Under the pieces are notes generated by a model. The model did not search any database. It worked only from the letters and a program-made list of their open reading frames with translations, and was not told the origin of the DNA. From NCBI GenBank assembly GCA_964428015.1, contig CAYRWR010000005.1, forward strand, positions 1-64,000: a stretch of 64,000 nucleotides of DNA. The letters are read 5' to 3'. A program made the position numbers and the translations under genes. Source of the stretch: CAYRWR01 sp964428015 (lineage in GTDB: Bacteria > Spirochaetota > Brevinematia > Brevinematales > CAYRWR01). Within the stretch, counting starts at the first letter, position 1. The number at the start of each line of letters is the position of its first letter. Shown here piece after piece: positions 1-7,372 of the stretch.

Positions 1-120
1 GAGCAGGAGGTGCTGCTGGAGAGTTCACCCGCTCTGGTAATCAGCCGGACCTGGTTTGAACAAAAACAGAATGATCCCGGTTATGATGAATATTTAAACC
101 GCTATTTTCATATCGACTAA
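1..120 (+). CDS. C-terminal end of an unidentified protein (partial)
   Basis: The frame is open from the window edge for 39 codons (beginning EQEVLLESS, ending YFHID) and stops with TAA at 118-120. The codon use resembles the neighbouring genes and the next gene begins 76 bases later with its own ribosome-binding site. No motif can be recognised in this short, charged tail, so no function is given. That it is coding is inferred only from the open frame and the following intergenic features. Confidence 0.5.
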   Translation, partial: EQEVLLESSPALVISRTWFEQKQNDPGYDEYLNRYFHID

Positions 121-126
121 AAAAAG

Positions 127-144
127 CTGTAATCCGGATTACAG
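127..144. promoter_or_regulatory. 18-bp perfect palindrome in an intergenic gap
   Basis: CTGTAATCCGGATTACAG is its own reverse complement. It starts 6 bases after the stop of the upstream gene and lies about 50 bases before the deacetylase start, just upstream of a possible -10 (TATACT at 166-171). There is no loop and no adjacent T-run, so an operator for a dimeric regulator is likelier than a terminator. The binding factor is unknown. Confidence 0.4.
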
Positions 145-196
145 GTCCAGACAACAATTTTCCTTTATACTATTTAAAAAGATAAAGGAGCCAGGC

Positions 197-1492
197 ATGA
201 AAAATATAGGGGTGGGATTATTTCTATTGTGTATTTTCAGCTGTCAGCAGAATATTCAGGCAGAACATAAAATTAAAGAGGTCAAAATCACTCAGCTCAC
301 ATTAACCATCCGGAATCTACCGGAAAATATTCAACCCGGTGAAAAGTATTCCCTGGTGGGGACTTTCAACAACTGGGACCCGGCAAGCAGTACCAGTACA
401 GTCAGTAATGACACGCTTGCTTTCCCCCTCATCAGCATCACTAACTTTGATACCGGGGTCAAGGACTGGCAGTTCAGCTCAGCCCGGGCCAATTCCGCCT
501 TCAGGATCGTGCACACCTTGAGCGGGGCTACCGTTTTAGCCAGTGATTTCCCCGATCAGGAGGGATCATTCCGCCTTCGCCTGGTCAAAGACCGTCTTAA
601 TCAGGTCCAGATAGACGCCGGAGGAAAAAACAAGGTGGATCAGGACTATGCTCTGAGTCTAAATAAAAAGACCAGGAGAAAAGCGGGTGATATCAACCCC
701 CGGCTGTTCTGTTTTCCGGGAGGAAAAGACAAAGCCCTGGTCATGAGTTTTGATGACGGTAATATCCAGGACCGTAAACTGATAGCCCTTTTCAATAAAT
801 ACCGCATCAAGGGGACTTTTCATCTGAATTCCGGAAAACTGGGCCAGCCTAATTATATCACCAGGGCGGAAGTCAAGACCCTGTTCCAGGGACATGAAGT
901 TTCCGGTCATTCCGTCACCCACCCCAATCTGACTAAGATCCCCTTGAAACAAGCCGGTCAGGAAATCCGGGAGGATGTGGCTACTCTCACTGATCTATGC
1001 GGTTATAAGCTGAGCGGGATTTCCTACCCTTTCGGCACCTACAACCAGGAAATTATAAGGCTTTTATCAGAACAGGGTCTCCTCTATGCCCGCACCATTG
1101 CCCAGACCGGGGATTTTGGTCTGCCTCGAAATCTGCTGAAGTGGGAGACCAGCTGTCATCACAGCCAGGCCAATGCCCTGGCCTCAAAATTCCTGTCCAA
1201 AAAGGAAAAAGAACTGGCTTTGTTTTTTGTGTGGGGGCACAGCTGGGAGCTGGACAAAAACCTGCCCCAGAACAGCTGGAGCGATATGGAAAAATTTTGC
1301 GCCTTGATGGGAGAACATCCCGAAATCTGGAAAGCTACCGCCAACGAAGTGGCCCTCTATCTGCTGGCATTGAAGCGGCTGACTTTGACAGATAATATAA
1401 TCAGTAATCCCCCCGATAACAGGGAGGTATGGGTGCGCTGGAAGGAAAAGGTATTCAGTGTACGGCCCGGAAAGAGCTTGATATTAGATTAA
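197..1492 (+). CDS. Secreted polysaccharide deacetylase (NodB-type) with N-terminal CBM48-like domain
   Basis: A 431-residue exported enzyme expected to remove N-acetyl groups from a polysaccharide. Residues 1-22 form a signal peptide that may be lipidated at Cys16 (IFSC, a relaxed lipobox). Residues about 33-140 look like an immunoglobulin-fold carbohydrate module (YSLVGTFNNWDP at 51-62, as in CBM48/glycogen-binding domains). The NodB homology domain follows: SFDDG at 184-188 (catalytic base and metal Asp), HSVTHP at 238-243 (metal histidines), SYPFGTYN at 276-283 and a late His in VWGHSW near 348. The family (carbohydrate esterase 4) is clear from these motifs. AAAGGAG precedes the ATG. The substrate is not deducible; chitin, peptidoglycan or exopolysaccharide are all possible. 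Confidence 0.88.
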   Translation: MKNIGVGLFLLCIFSCQQNIQAEHKIKEVKITQLTLTIRNLPENIQPGEKYSLVGTFNNWDPASSTSTVSNDTLAFPLISITNFDTGVKDWQFSSARANSAFRIVHTLSGATVLASDFPDQEGSFRLRLVKDRLNQVQIDAGGKNKVDQDYALSLNKKTRRKAGDINPRLFCFPGGKDKALVMSFDDGNIQDRKLIALFNKYRIKGTFHLNSGKLGQPNYITRAEVKTLFQGHEVSGHSVTHPNLTKIPLKQAGQEIREDVATLTDLCGYKLSGISYPFGTYNQEIIRLLSEQGLLYARTIAQTGDFGLPRNLLKWETSCHHSQANALASKFLSKKEKELALFFVWGHSWELDKNLPQNSWSDMEKFCALMGEHPEIWKATANEVALYLLALKRLTLTDNIISNPPDNREVWVRWKEKVFSVRPGKSLILD

Positions 1493-1511
1493 AAATATTA
1501 TCGAAACGGTC

Positions 1512-2699
1512 TCAGGGCTGGTTGATTTCTTCATCCTGGCTGATACCCAGCCGGGTATTGAACATGGTGATATATTTTTCTTCGGTCATTTTACGGACGA
1601 TAAAGCGCTCATTGTCCTTTTCCAGGTCGATCTGCTGGACCAAACGGTAAAAGGGTTCATCCCTTTTGGAGTTGAAGAATATATTGACGATGGGACGGAG
1701 ACTGAAGGGGGATACCCGGTGGTCCACAACATAGCCTATCTCACCGGTATTTAAGAGCACATAGCTGTTCACAGGGTAGATAGGCTTCCCGGTGAGCTTT
1801 TTAGCCATTTCGGATAAAAAGATCTGAGTGACACGTGGGTTGAATTTCTTACCTGAATTCTGCATCAGTACCCCGAAGGCCTGGTCATAGGTATGGGCGT
1901 CTTTGTAGGACTGACGGCTGGTCATGGCATCAAATACGTCCGCTACTGCCACGATATGGCTGAACTGGTTGTTCTTCATCTCCGGTTTATTAAAGGGATA
2001 ACCGCCTTTGTCAAAATTTTCATGGTGCAGGAGTACCGCGTTCAGCACCTGGATATCAAAACCGTTGGTGGCTTTGAGCAGGTTATAACTGTACACCGGG
2101 TGTTTCTGTACGATTTCCCATTCCTGGGGATCCAGCTTATCCGGTTTGTTGAGGATTTCCTTGGGAATCAGTGTCTTGCCGATATCATGGAGCAGGCCAG
2201 CTGTGCCCACTTTTTTGAGCTTTTCATTATCCAGGCCCAGGGCTGCACCCAATGCTATGGATAAGGAAGACACATTCAGCGAATGAGTATAGGTATAATC
2301 ATCCAGATCATCCAGATCGATCAGGTTCAGGACCGCTTCCACATTGTTCTGCATGTCGTTCACCAGATCTGATACCACATTGTCCAGGTGTTTGACAGGA
2401 ATATACTGCTTGTGGTTGGACAGGGCTCCGTAGATATCTTCCAGTACCGAGAGGGCATTTTCAATGACCGGTTCGGAGATCATGGTCTTTTCCGCCTGCA
2501 CTTTGAGACGGAGACGGGGACGGGAGTAGGTAATGACTTCAATATTGTTTTTTTTGATATGGTCGATCATCTCCGTAGTGATAGGCTGATCCTTGGGGAT
2601 ATAAAGGTCCCCCTTACTGTCAAAACCGTTGCCCTTCAGGATCATACCAGGATAGATAAACTTGGTATATATCTCTATCTTGAGGTCATCGTAAGCCAT
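1512..2699 (-). CDS. HD-GYP domain protein (c-di-GMP phosphodiesterase type)
   Basis: A 395-residue cytoplasmic protein. Residues 1-125 resemble the DUF3391-type N-terminal region that precedes many HD-GYP domains. The HD-GYP core carries HDIGK at 171-175, QKHP at 198-201, HHENFDKGGYP at 225-235 and DVFDAMTSRQSY at 254-265, so the metal ligands and the GYP signature are all present. A C-terminal segment of about 100 residues follows the core. By family, it hydrolyses cyclic di-GMP and affects motility or surface behaviour. The start ATG follows a GAGGAG site. It converges with the deacetylase gene (20 bases apart) and is divergent from the LpxO-like gene. Confidence 0.9.
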   Translation of the reverse strand: MAYDDLKIEIYTKFIYPGMILKGNGFDSKGDLYIPKDQPITTEMIDHIKKNNIEVITYSRPRLRLKVQAEKTMISEPVIENALSVLEDIYGALSNHKQYIPVKHLDNVVSDLVNDMQNNVEAVLNLIDLDDLDDYTYTHSLNVSSLSIALGAALGLDNEKLKKVGTAGLLHDIGKTLIPKEILNKPDKLDPQEWEIVQKHPVYSYNLLKATNGFDIQVLNAVLLHHENFDKGGYPFNKPEMKNNQFSHIVAVADVFDAMTSRQSYKDAHTYDQAFGVLMQNSGKKFNPRVTQIFLSEMAKKLTGKPIYPVNSYVLLNTGEIGYVVDHRVSPFSLRPIVNIFFNSKRDEPFYRLVQQIDLEKDNERFIVRKMTEEKYITMFNTRLGISQDEEINQP

Positions 2700-2723
2700 T
2701 TTTACTCCTCTGTTTCAAATACA

Positions 2724-2753
2724 AGTATACTAAACTGTACGTGATATGTCTAA
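2724..2753 (-). promoter_or_regulatory. Putative sigma-70 promoter of the HD-GYP gene
   Basis: Reading the minus strand, TTAGAC (2748-2753) and TATACT (2724-2729) are separated by 18 bases, about 25 bases upstream of the start codon. The -10 is good and the -35 only fair. Confidence 0.4.
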
Positions 2754-2810
2754 TTTAAGATAAAAAGGAGTTAATCCCGGTTAATTTAAGGGATTTTTTA
2801 TCGAAACTAT

Positions 2811-2839
2811 TTGCCAATTCCTTCCGGCATGAGTATAAT
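2811..2839 (+). promoter_or_regulatory. Sigma-70 promoter of the LpxO-like gene
   Basis: TTGCCA (2811-2816) and TATAAT (2834-2839) with a 17-base spacer, 40 bases upstream of the ATG at 2879. This is close to the vegetative consensus and divergent from the HD-GYP promoter. Confidence 0.6.
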
Positions 2840-2878
2840 ATTCATATTAATTAACTATAAATAACAGGAGAGTTGAAA

Positions 2879-3640
2879 ATGCTGACCTTTCTTATTATCT
2901 TAGGTTCCATTCTTGTAGTCATGGTGCTGATTTATATCATTGAACCTTTTCTGTATGCCCTGTTCTTTTCCTGGATTCTGGAGCTTTTTGTGAAAAACCC
3001 GCCCTATGTTAATATGGAAGAAGAGTTCCCGGAAGGAAAACTGCTCAAAGACAACTGGAAGACCATCCTGGAAGAACTTCAGGTGGTCCTGAAAAACATC
3101 GACAATATTCCCAAATTCCATGAAGTAGACAAACTGCAAAGCGCAATTTCAGCCAAGGACAAAGTAGCCTGGAGAACCTTCATCCTCAAAGGGTTTAATA
3201 AATGGGTAGATCATAACTGCGCCCAGGTACCCAAGACTACCGCTCTTTTAAAGCAGCTCCCCCGGGTATCTACCGCTATGTTCAGCATCATCGATCCCGG
3301 CAAGCATATACCGCCCCATTATGGATTTTTTAAAAGCGTGCTGCGCTATCACCTCGGTCTGATCATCCCCAAAGGGGATGTCTATATCACCGTGGGCGGA
3401 CAGGATTACCACTGGAAACAGGGCGAGGATGTCCTGTTTGATGACACTTACCGCCACGAAGTGTGGAATAAGACCGGGGAACGCAGAGTGGTGCTTTTTC
3501 TGGACGTATTGAGGGAGAAGGGCCTGCCCAAATATATGCAGAGGATCAATGCCTGGATGTTCAAGGTACTGACTAATTCCGCTAAACTGCGTAAAGCCGC
3601 TGCCAAAGCCGAAGTGACGCAGGATGTCACCGCAAAATAA
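2879..3640 (+). CDS. Aspartyl/asparaginyl beta-hydroxylase family protein (LpxO-like)
   Basis: A 253-residue Fe(II)/2-oxoglutarate dioxygenase of the AspH/LpxO family. A single hydrophobic N-terminal segment (residues about 2-37) anchors it to the inner membrane, as in LpxO, which 2-hydroxylates an acyl chain of lipid A. The catalytic part contains IPPHYGFFKSVLRYHLGL with the first iron His, and FDDTYRHEVWN with the second, the usual ligand pair of this family. A TTG six bases earlier is too close to the ACAGGAG site, so the ATG at 2879 was chosen (8-base spacing). It is a stand-alone unit with its own promoter, 14 bases before the DUF4256 gene. Lipid A as substrate is inference; a small-molecule or peptide substrate cannot be excluded. 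Confidence 0.82.
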   Translation: MLTFLIILGSILVVMVLIYIIEPFLYALFFSWILELFVKNPPYVNMEEEFPEGKLLKDNWKTILEELQVVLKNIDNIPKFHEVDKLQSAISAKDKVAWRTFILKGFNKWVDHNCAQVPKTTALLKQLPRVSTAMFSIIDPGKHIPPHYGFFKSVLRYHLGLIIPKGDVYITVGGQDYHWKQGEDVLFDDTYRHEVWNKTGERRVVLFLDVLREKGLPKYMQRINAWMFKVLTNSAKLRKAAAKAEVTQDVTAK

Positions 3641-3654
3641 CCGGAACGTTAACC

Positions 3655-4212
3655 ATGAATAAAGAATTAACCTCAAATCAGGTAGAGGAACTCCTCAAAA
3701 AATTGCAGCACCGCTTTGAGAAAAACCCGGCCCGGCATAACGGCCTGGAATGGAGTGAAGTCCGGGACAGACTGACCGCCCATCCTGAAAAGCTTTGGTC
3801 GCTCCAGGCCATGGAGGACAGCGATGGGGAGCCGGACGTGGTCTCCCTGGATCAGGCCAGCGGTGAATATATTTTCTACGACTGCGCCCCTGAGACCCCG
3901 GAACAACGCCGCAATCTGTGTTACGACCGGGAAGCATTGGACTCCAGAAAAGAGCATAAACCCCGCGATTCAGCCCTGGATATGGCATCTGCGATGGGTA
4001 TAGAGATCCTGACAGAACTGGAGTACCGTTTCCTCCAGGAACTGGGCAATTTCGACACCAAGACTTCCAGCTGGCTCTTCACCCCTCCGGCAATCAGAAA
4101 ACTGGGAGGCGCCATTTTCGGAGACCGCCGCTACGGACAAGTCTTCGTCTATCACAACGGGGCCTCTTCCTACTATGGTGTGCGCGGCTTCAGGGGTTCA
4201 CTGCGGGTATAA
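3655..4212 (+). CDS. DUF4256 family protein
   Basis: A 185-residue soluble protein with the features I associate with DUF4256: an N-terminal helix followed by a charged region, then a segment ending GDRRYGQVFVYHNGASSYYGV near the C-terminus. There is no signal peptide or membrane segment. Its function is not known. It starts 14 bases after the LpxO-like gene, with only a weak ribosome-binding site (GGAACG), so it is probably co-transcribed. Gene identity is fairly secure and function is not assigned. Confidence 0.75.
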   Translation: MNKELTSNQVEELLKKLQHRFEKNPARHNGLEWSEVRDRLTAHPEKLWSLQAMEDSDGEPDVVSLDQASGEYIFYDCAPETPEQRRNLCYDREALDSRKEHKPRDSALDMASAMGIEILTELEYRFLQELGNFDTKTSSWLFTPPAIRKLGGAIFGDRRYGQVFVYHNGASSYYGVRGFRGSLRV

Positions 4213-4248
4213 ATATTCCTTCTTGTTTATGATGAAAAGGAGGCTATT

Positions 4249-4731
4249 TTGCAGAAATTCACCATAAATCTATGGTTTGATTCCCAGGCGGAAGAAGCAG
4301 TACAGTTCTATACCTCAATTTTCCCTGATTCCAAAGTTGGACGTACGGTATATTTTTCCCAAGAAGGTTTCGAATATCATGGCAAACCGGAAGGTTCTAT
4401 TTGCACCATTGAATTTGAGTTAAACGGCAGTTCATTTTTAGCCTTGAATGGTGGACCTGATTTTAGATTTAATGAAGCCATATCTATAATAGTTCATTGT
4501 GACACTCAGGAAGATGTGGATTATTACTGGGACAAATTGTCCCAGGGCGGTGATCCCGCCGCGCAGCAATGCGGTTGGCTGAAAGACAAATATGGTGTTT
4601 CCTGGCAGATAGTCCCCACTACGTTTACAGAAAACCTCAGTTCACAGGATAAAAACACCGTAGAAAAAACCTGGAAAGCTATATTCAACATGAAAAAATT
4701 AGAAATCAGCGAGTTAAAAAAATATTTGTAA
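4249..4731 (+). CDS. PhnB-like VOC family protein (3-demethylubiquinone-methyltransferase-like fold)
   Basis: A 160-residue member of the vicinal oxygen chelate superfamily. Typical PhnB-type features are INLWFDSQAEEAVQFYTSIFPDSKV at the start (shown only to its key pattern: F-D-x-x-A-E-E-A-x-x-F-Y), FLALNGGPDFRFNEAIS in the centre and GWLKDKYGVSWQIVP near the C-terminus. Proteins of this type are often annotated as 3-demethylubiquinone 3-methyltransferase-like, but the enzymatic role is rarely known. The start is TTG, placed 5-6 bases after a strong AAAAGGAGG site. It is more AT-rich than the genes to its left and opens a run of small stress-type genes. Confidence 0.8.
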   Translation: MQKFTINLWFDSQAEEAVQFYTSIFPDSKVGRTVYFSQEGFEYHGKPEGSICTIEFELNGSSFLALNGGPDFRFNEAISIIVHCDTQEDVDYYWDKLSQGGDPAAQQCGWLKDKYGVSWQIVPTTFTENLSSQDKNTVEKTWKAIFNMKKLEISELKKYL

Positions 4732-4960
4732 GTGTCTGGCAAATAGCGTGTGTATCTTGCTTTATTTTTTTTAAAAGACATATCACCTAGAAGAGGCACA
4801 TCTCTTTTCATTTCCGATTGGGATGCTTTCACCTGATCCAACCAATTTTTTAGCCTTTTTTTCCGGGCCATTATACAATTTTGTGAAAATGTTAATCTAT
4901 TATACTCGGTCTCGTTTGCCTGCTGTATTATTTCCAGAGCCATGATTAATTAACCAGGGG

Positions 4961-5377
4961 ATGAATAATATGATAACCGGTATCAATCATATCACATTAT
5001 CAGTGAAAGATATTAAGCAATCTTTTATCTTTTATAAGGATGTTCTGAAATTAAAACCTGTTATGATATCCAGTTATAGCGCATATTTTACTGCCGGAAA
5101 AACCTGGATCGCCCTGGTGGAAGAAAAGGATAAAGATCAGAAGACTGTTCTATACAGCCATATAGCATTTGATTTGAACAGAAAAAAATATGTAAAATTA
5201 AAAACACGTTTAATAGAACTGAAAATTGAATCCTGGCAGGAAAATAAAACTGAGGGGGAATCATTTTATTTTCTGGATCCCAGTGGAAACAAATTAGAGA
5301 TTCATTTTTCCAATTTAAAGAAAAGGATAAAATACGGAAAGAAGAATTGGGGTAAGGAAATTGAATGGTTGGTCTGA
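4961..5377 (+). CDS. FosA/FosB-like fosfomycin thiol transferase (VOC family)
   Basis: A 138-residue VOC protein closely following the Fos pattern: GINHITLSVKDI at 7-18, AYFTAGKTWIALVEE at 41-55, YSHIAFDL at 65-72, SFYFLDPSGNKLEIH at 101-115. The three Mn ligands of FosA map to His10, His67 and Glu113. The substrate residues Tyr100 and Arg119 of FosA map to Tyr103 and Arg122. The lysine at FosA position 90 appears to be replaced by Gln93, so specificity is uncertain. By family it opens the epoxide of fosfomycin with a thiol. AACCAGGGG precedes the ATGs; ATG at 4961 or 4970 are both possible. The gene is AT-rich, suggesting transfer. Confidence 0.78.
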   Translation: MNNMITGINHITLSVKDIKQSFIFYKDVLKLKPVMISSYSAYFTAGKTWIALVEEKDKDQKTVLYSHIAFDLNRKKYVKLKTRLIELKIESWQENKTEGESFYFLDPSGNKLEIHFSNLKKRIKYGKKNWGKEIEWLV

Positions 5378-5437
5378 TTTATAAGTAAAATAACTGGTAT
5401 CATTCCGGTATCATTTCACTTTTTTACTCTTCTCCCC

Positions 5438-5462
5438 GGAGGAGCTTATACTGCTCTTTTTT
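5438..5462 (+). terminator. Weak terminator-like hairpin after the fos-like gene
   Basis: GAGC (5442-5445) pairs with GCTC (5453-5456), extended by wobble pairs, and is followed by a run of six T. The stem is short, and the run ends just before the next coding region. Confidence 0.3.
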
Positions 5463-5481
5463 AAATAAAATGAAAGGAAAA

Positions 5482-5838
5482 ATGATGGACACACATGAAA
5501 ACGAATTCTGGGTGTGTATAGATAAACTATTTCAGGAAGCCATCCTGAGAATAGAGAGGAGTAAAGGTTCCGCTCATCCCCGTTATCCTGAATTTATGTA
5601 TCCGGTTGATTATGGATATTTGGAAGGGACCACTTCCATGGACGGTTCGGGGATTGATGTCTGGATTGGATCCGCTAACAATAAGACAGTCCATGCTTTG
5701 ATTTGTACAGTTGATTTAACCAAAAGAGACAGTGAAATCAAATTACTATATGGTTGTACCGAAGAGGAGATCCAAACAATCAACGATTTTCACAACAGAA
5801 CCAGTTATATGAAAGGAATAATCCTAAGAAGGAAGTGA
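5482..5838 (+). CDS. Small inorganic-pyrophosphatase-like protein
   Basis: About 118 residues, similar to the short proteins annotated as inorganic pyrophosphatase in many Gram-positive and other genomes. Visible pattern: RIERSKGSAHPRYPEF, MYPVDYGYLEGTTS and DGSGIDVWIG, matching the PVDYGY...DGDGxDV pattern of family I pyrophosphatases. It is shorter than the classical enzyme (about 170 residues) and may act on another phosphate substrate. Three in-frame ATGs exist (5470, 5482, 5485). AAAGGA at 5473-5478 favours one of the two inner ones. It closes the AT-rich small-gene run. Confidence 0.65.
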   Translation: MMDTHENEFWVCIDKLFQEAILRIERSKGSAHPRYPEFMYPVDYGYLEGTTSMDGSGIDVWIGSANNKTVHALICTVDLTKRDSEIKLLYGCTEEEIQTINDFHNRTSYMKGIILRRK

Positions 5839-5970
5839 CATTAATCAACTCAAAAAATTAAACATAGTATATCAAACCTTACCGATATCCATACCCGGGA
5901 TTTCATATCTGGAATTTGTATATTCTTAAAGAAAAATATATATTATCTGAAAATCTTCTGGAGTATAATA

Positions 5971-7221
5971 ATGCGGCTGTTCCCTTTGATTTGGATCCTG
6001 CTTGGTTTCACGCCTCTTTTTTCCTTTACTCTGCCGGATGGAAGGGAAGTAATGGGACAGATTCTGGATACCGTGGAATCTCTGGATGATCTCTATACTC
6101 TATATTTAGACAAACCAGTCCTGCTCTCCACCCCTTTAGGAGAATATTCATTCCAGGGTGAGGTGACACTGCGTACCAACGGGATGGTCCTCTCCGGCAA
6201 TTTGACTCATACTCAGGAGGTAATGACTCCAGCCGGAATTTTTCCTGCCATCTATATGGAATTTTTTTATGATGAAGGCTGTATCCAGACTCTACGTTCC
6301 CGTGTCCCGTTTAAAATGGATACACCACTCGGGAAATACCCTGTCGATTCCATCAGTTTTTTTCAGGGAGGGGAAACATCTGAGGTATTCTTGGGCCAGC
6401 CGCAGGACATCCCTACTCCTTTGGGCAGGATGAAAGTCTGGAAATCGCTCAGTTTCCATGAAAACGGTCAGTTACATTTTCTGGAAACTGTTACTAACAT
6501 CAGCTTGTCAACTCCGGCAGGTGATTTCACAGTAAACGCGTTGGCATTCAATGAAGATGGTGACTTGAGCTGGTGCAGGGCTACCGATTTTCAATTTCCG
6601 GACATCCCTCTTCTGCAAAAATTTCCAGCAGATACCCTTTCCTTTACCAGAGCAGGCGGAGGAAGTATTTTCATTCGACCTCCCGTGCCGTCTCCTCTTA
6701 CCATCCCTGCAGGTACTTTTATGGTCAATCAAGCCTCCTTAATATCTGACATAATTTATCTGTCTACCGGAATTGATCAATTCTGGGATAGTCCCCAGGG
6801 GCGGTTTCCTATATCTAAAATTTCGGTGTATACCAATGGTTATTTGGCAGGTGTCAATTTTATCCCCCAATATGGAAGTCCTGAAGAGGTAATAGCCTGG
6901 CCGCATTGGAAAACACCGTCCGGTGTCCTCGTAGTGAGTACTCTATATTTTCATCCTTCAGGCCAGCTGTCCTATTTCCTGAGTGCGGAACAGTCCAAAC
7001 CCCGGGCTCCCCTGGTAACTACCCCTCTGGGCCGCCTCCCCGTACGTGCCGTCTGGTATTATCCCAATGGCCGCATACAGGCTGTACAGCTTTTTTCAGA
7101 TACCACTATCAAAGGTAAAAACTATACTTTTAGTTTACCGCTGGGATTTGATACCCGGGGCCGGTTCCAGGGAGTGCTGCACTGGGATTCTTTGTCCCTG
7201 CAATGGCTGCCGGAAAAATAG
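5971..7221 (+). CDS. Secreted protein of about ten 32-residue TPxG repeats
   Basis: A 416-residue exported protein with a signal peptide (residues 1-18, MRLFPLIWILLGF...). The rest is a tandem repeat with period near 32 residues. Each unit starts with (T/S/I)P(L/A/Q/S)G-x-x-(P/V) and continues to F-x-x-N-G-x-L, at residues 54, 86, 118, 149, 181, about 214 (degenerate), 245, 274, 315, 351 and possibly 389. The F-x-x-(N/D)G-x-(L/I) part recalls YwqK/MORN-like beta-hairpin repeats, so an elongated beta structure is likely. No catalytic motif is seen and the function is unknown. It is monocistronic in appearance, 149 bases before the FliM/FliN-like gene. Confidence 0.8.
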   Translation: MRLFPLIWILLGFTPLFSFTLPDGREVMGQILDTVESLDDLYTLYLDKPVLLSTPLGEYSFQGEVTLRTNGMVLSGNLTHTQEVMTPAGIFPAIYMEFFYDEGCIQTLRSRVPFKMDTPLGKYPVDSISFFQGGETSEVFLGQPQDIPTPLGRMKVWKSLSFHENGQLHFLETVTNISLSTPAGDFTVNALAFNEDGDLSWCRATDFQFPDIPLLQKFPADTLSFTRAGGGSIFIRPPVPSPLTIPAGTFMVNQASLISDIIYLSTGIDQFWDSPQGRFPISKISVYTNGYLAGVNFIPQYGSPEEVIAWPHWKTPSGVLVVSTLYFHPSGQLSYFLSAEQSKPRAPLVTTPLGRLPVRAVWYYPNGRIQAVQLFSDTTIKGKNYTFSLPLGFDTRGRFQGVLHWDSLSLQWLPEK

Positions 7222-7372
7222 AAGCACAGGATTATGTCAGATTCTTTGTAGATTATGCCCAATGAGGTTCCACTAAAAAGAATACGCAGGAAATGTGAAC
7301 CCCTTCACACAATGGCTTCATAGTAAACTGTGTTTTCCCCGGTTATACTAAATAAAAAAAGGGAGAAAAACC

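Noticed and set aside
4524..4943. A 139-codon minus-strand frame between the two VOC genes
   Set aside because: Half of it is antisense to the PhnB-like gene. The rest has no ribosome-binding site or recognisable motif, although its first 60 residues look protein-like.
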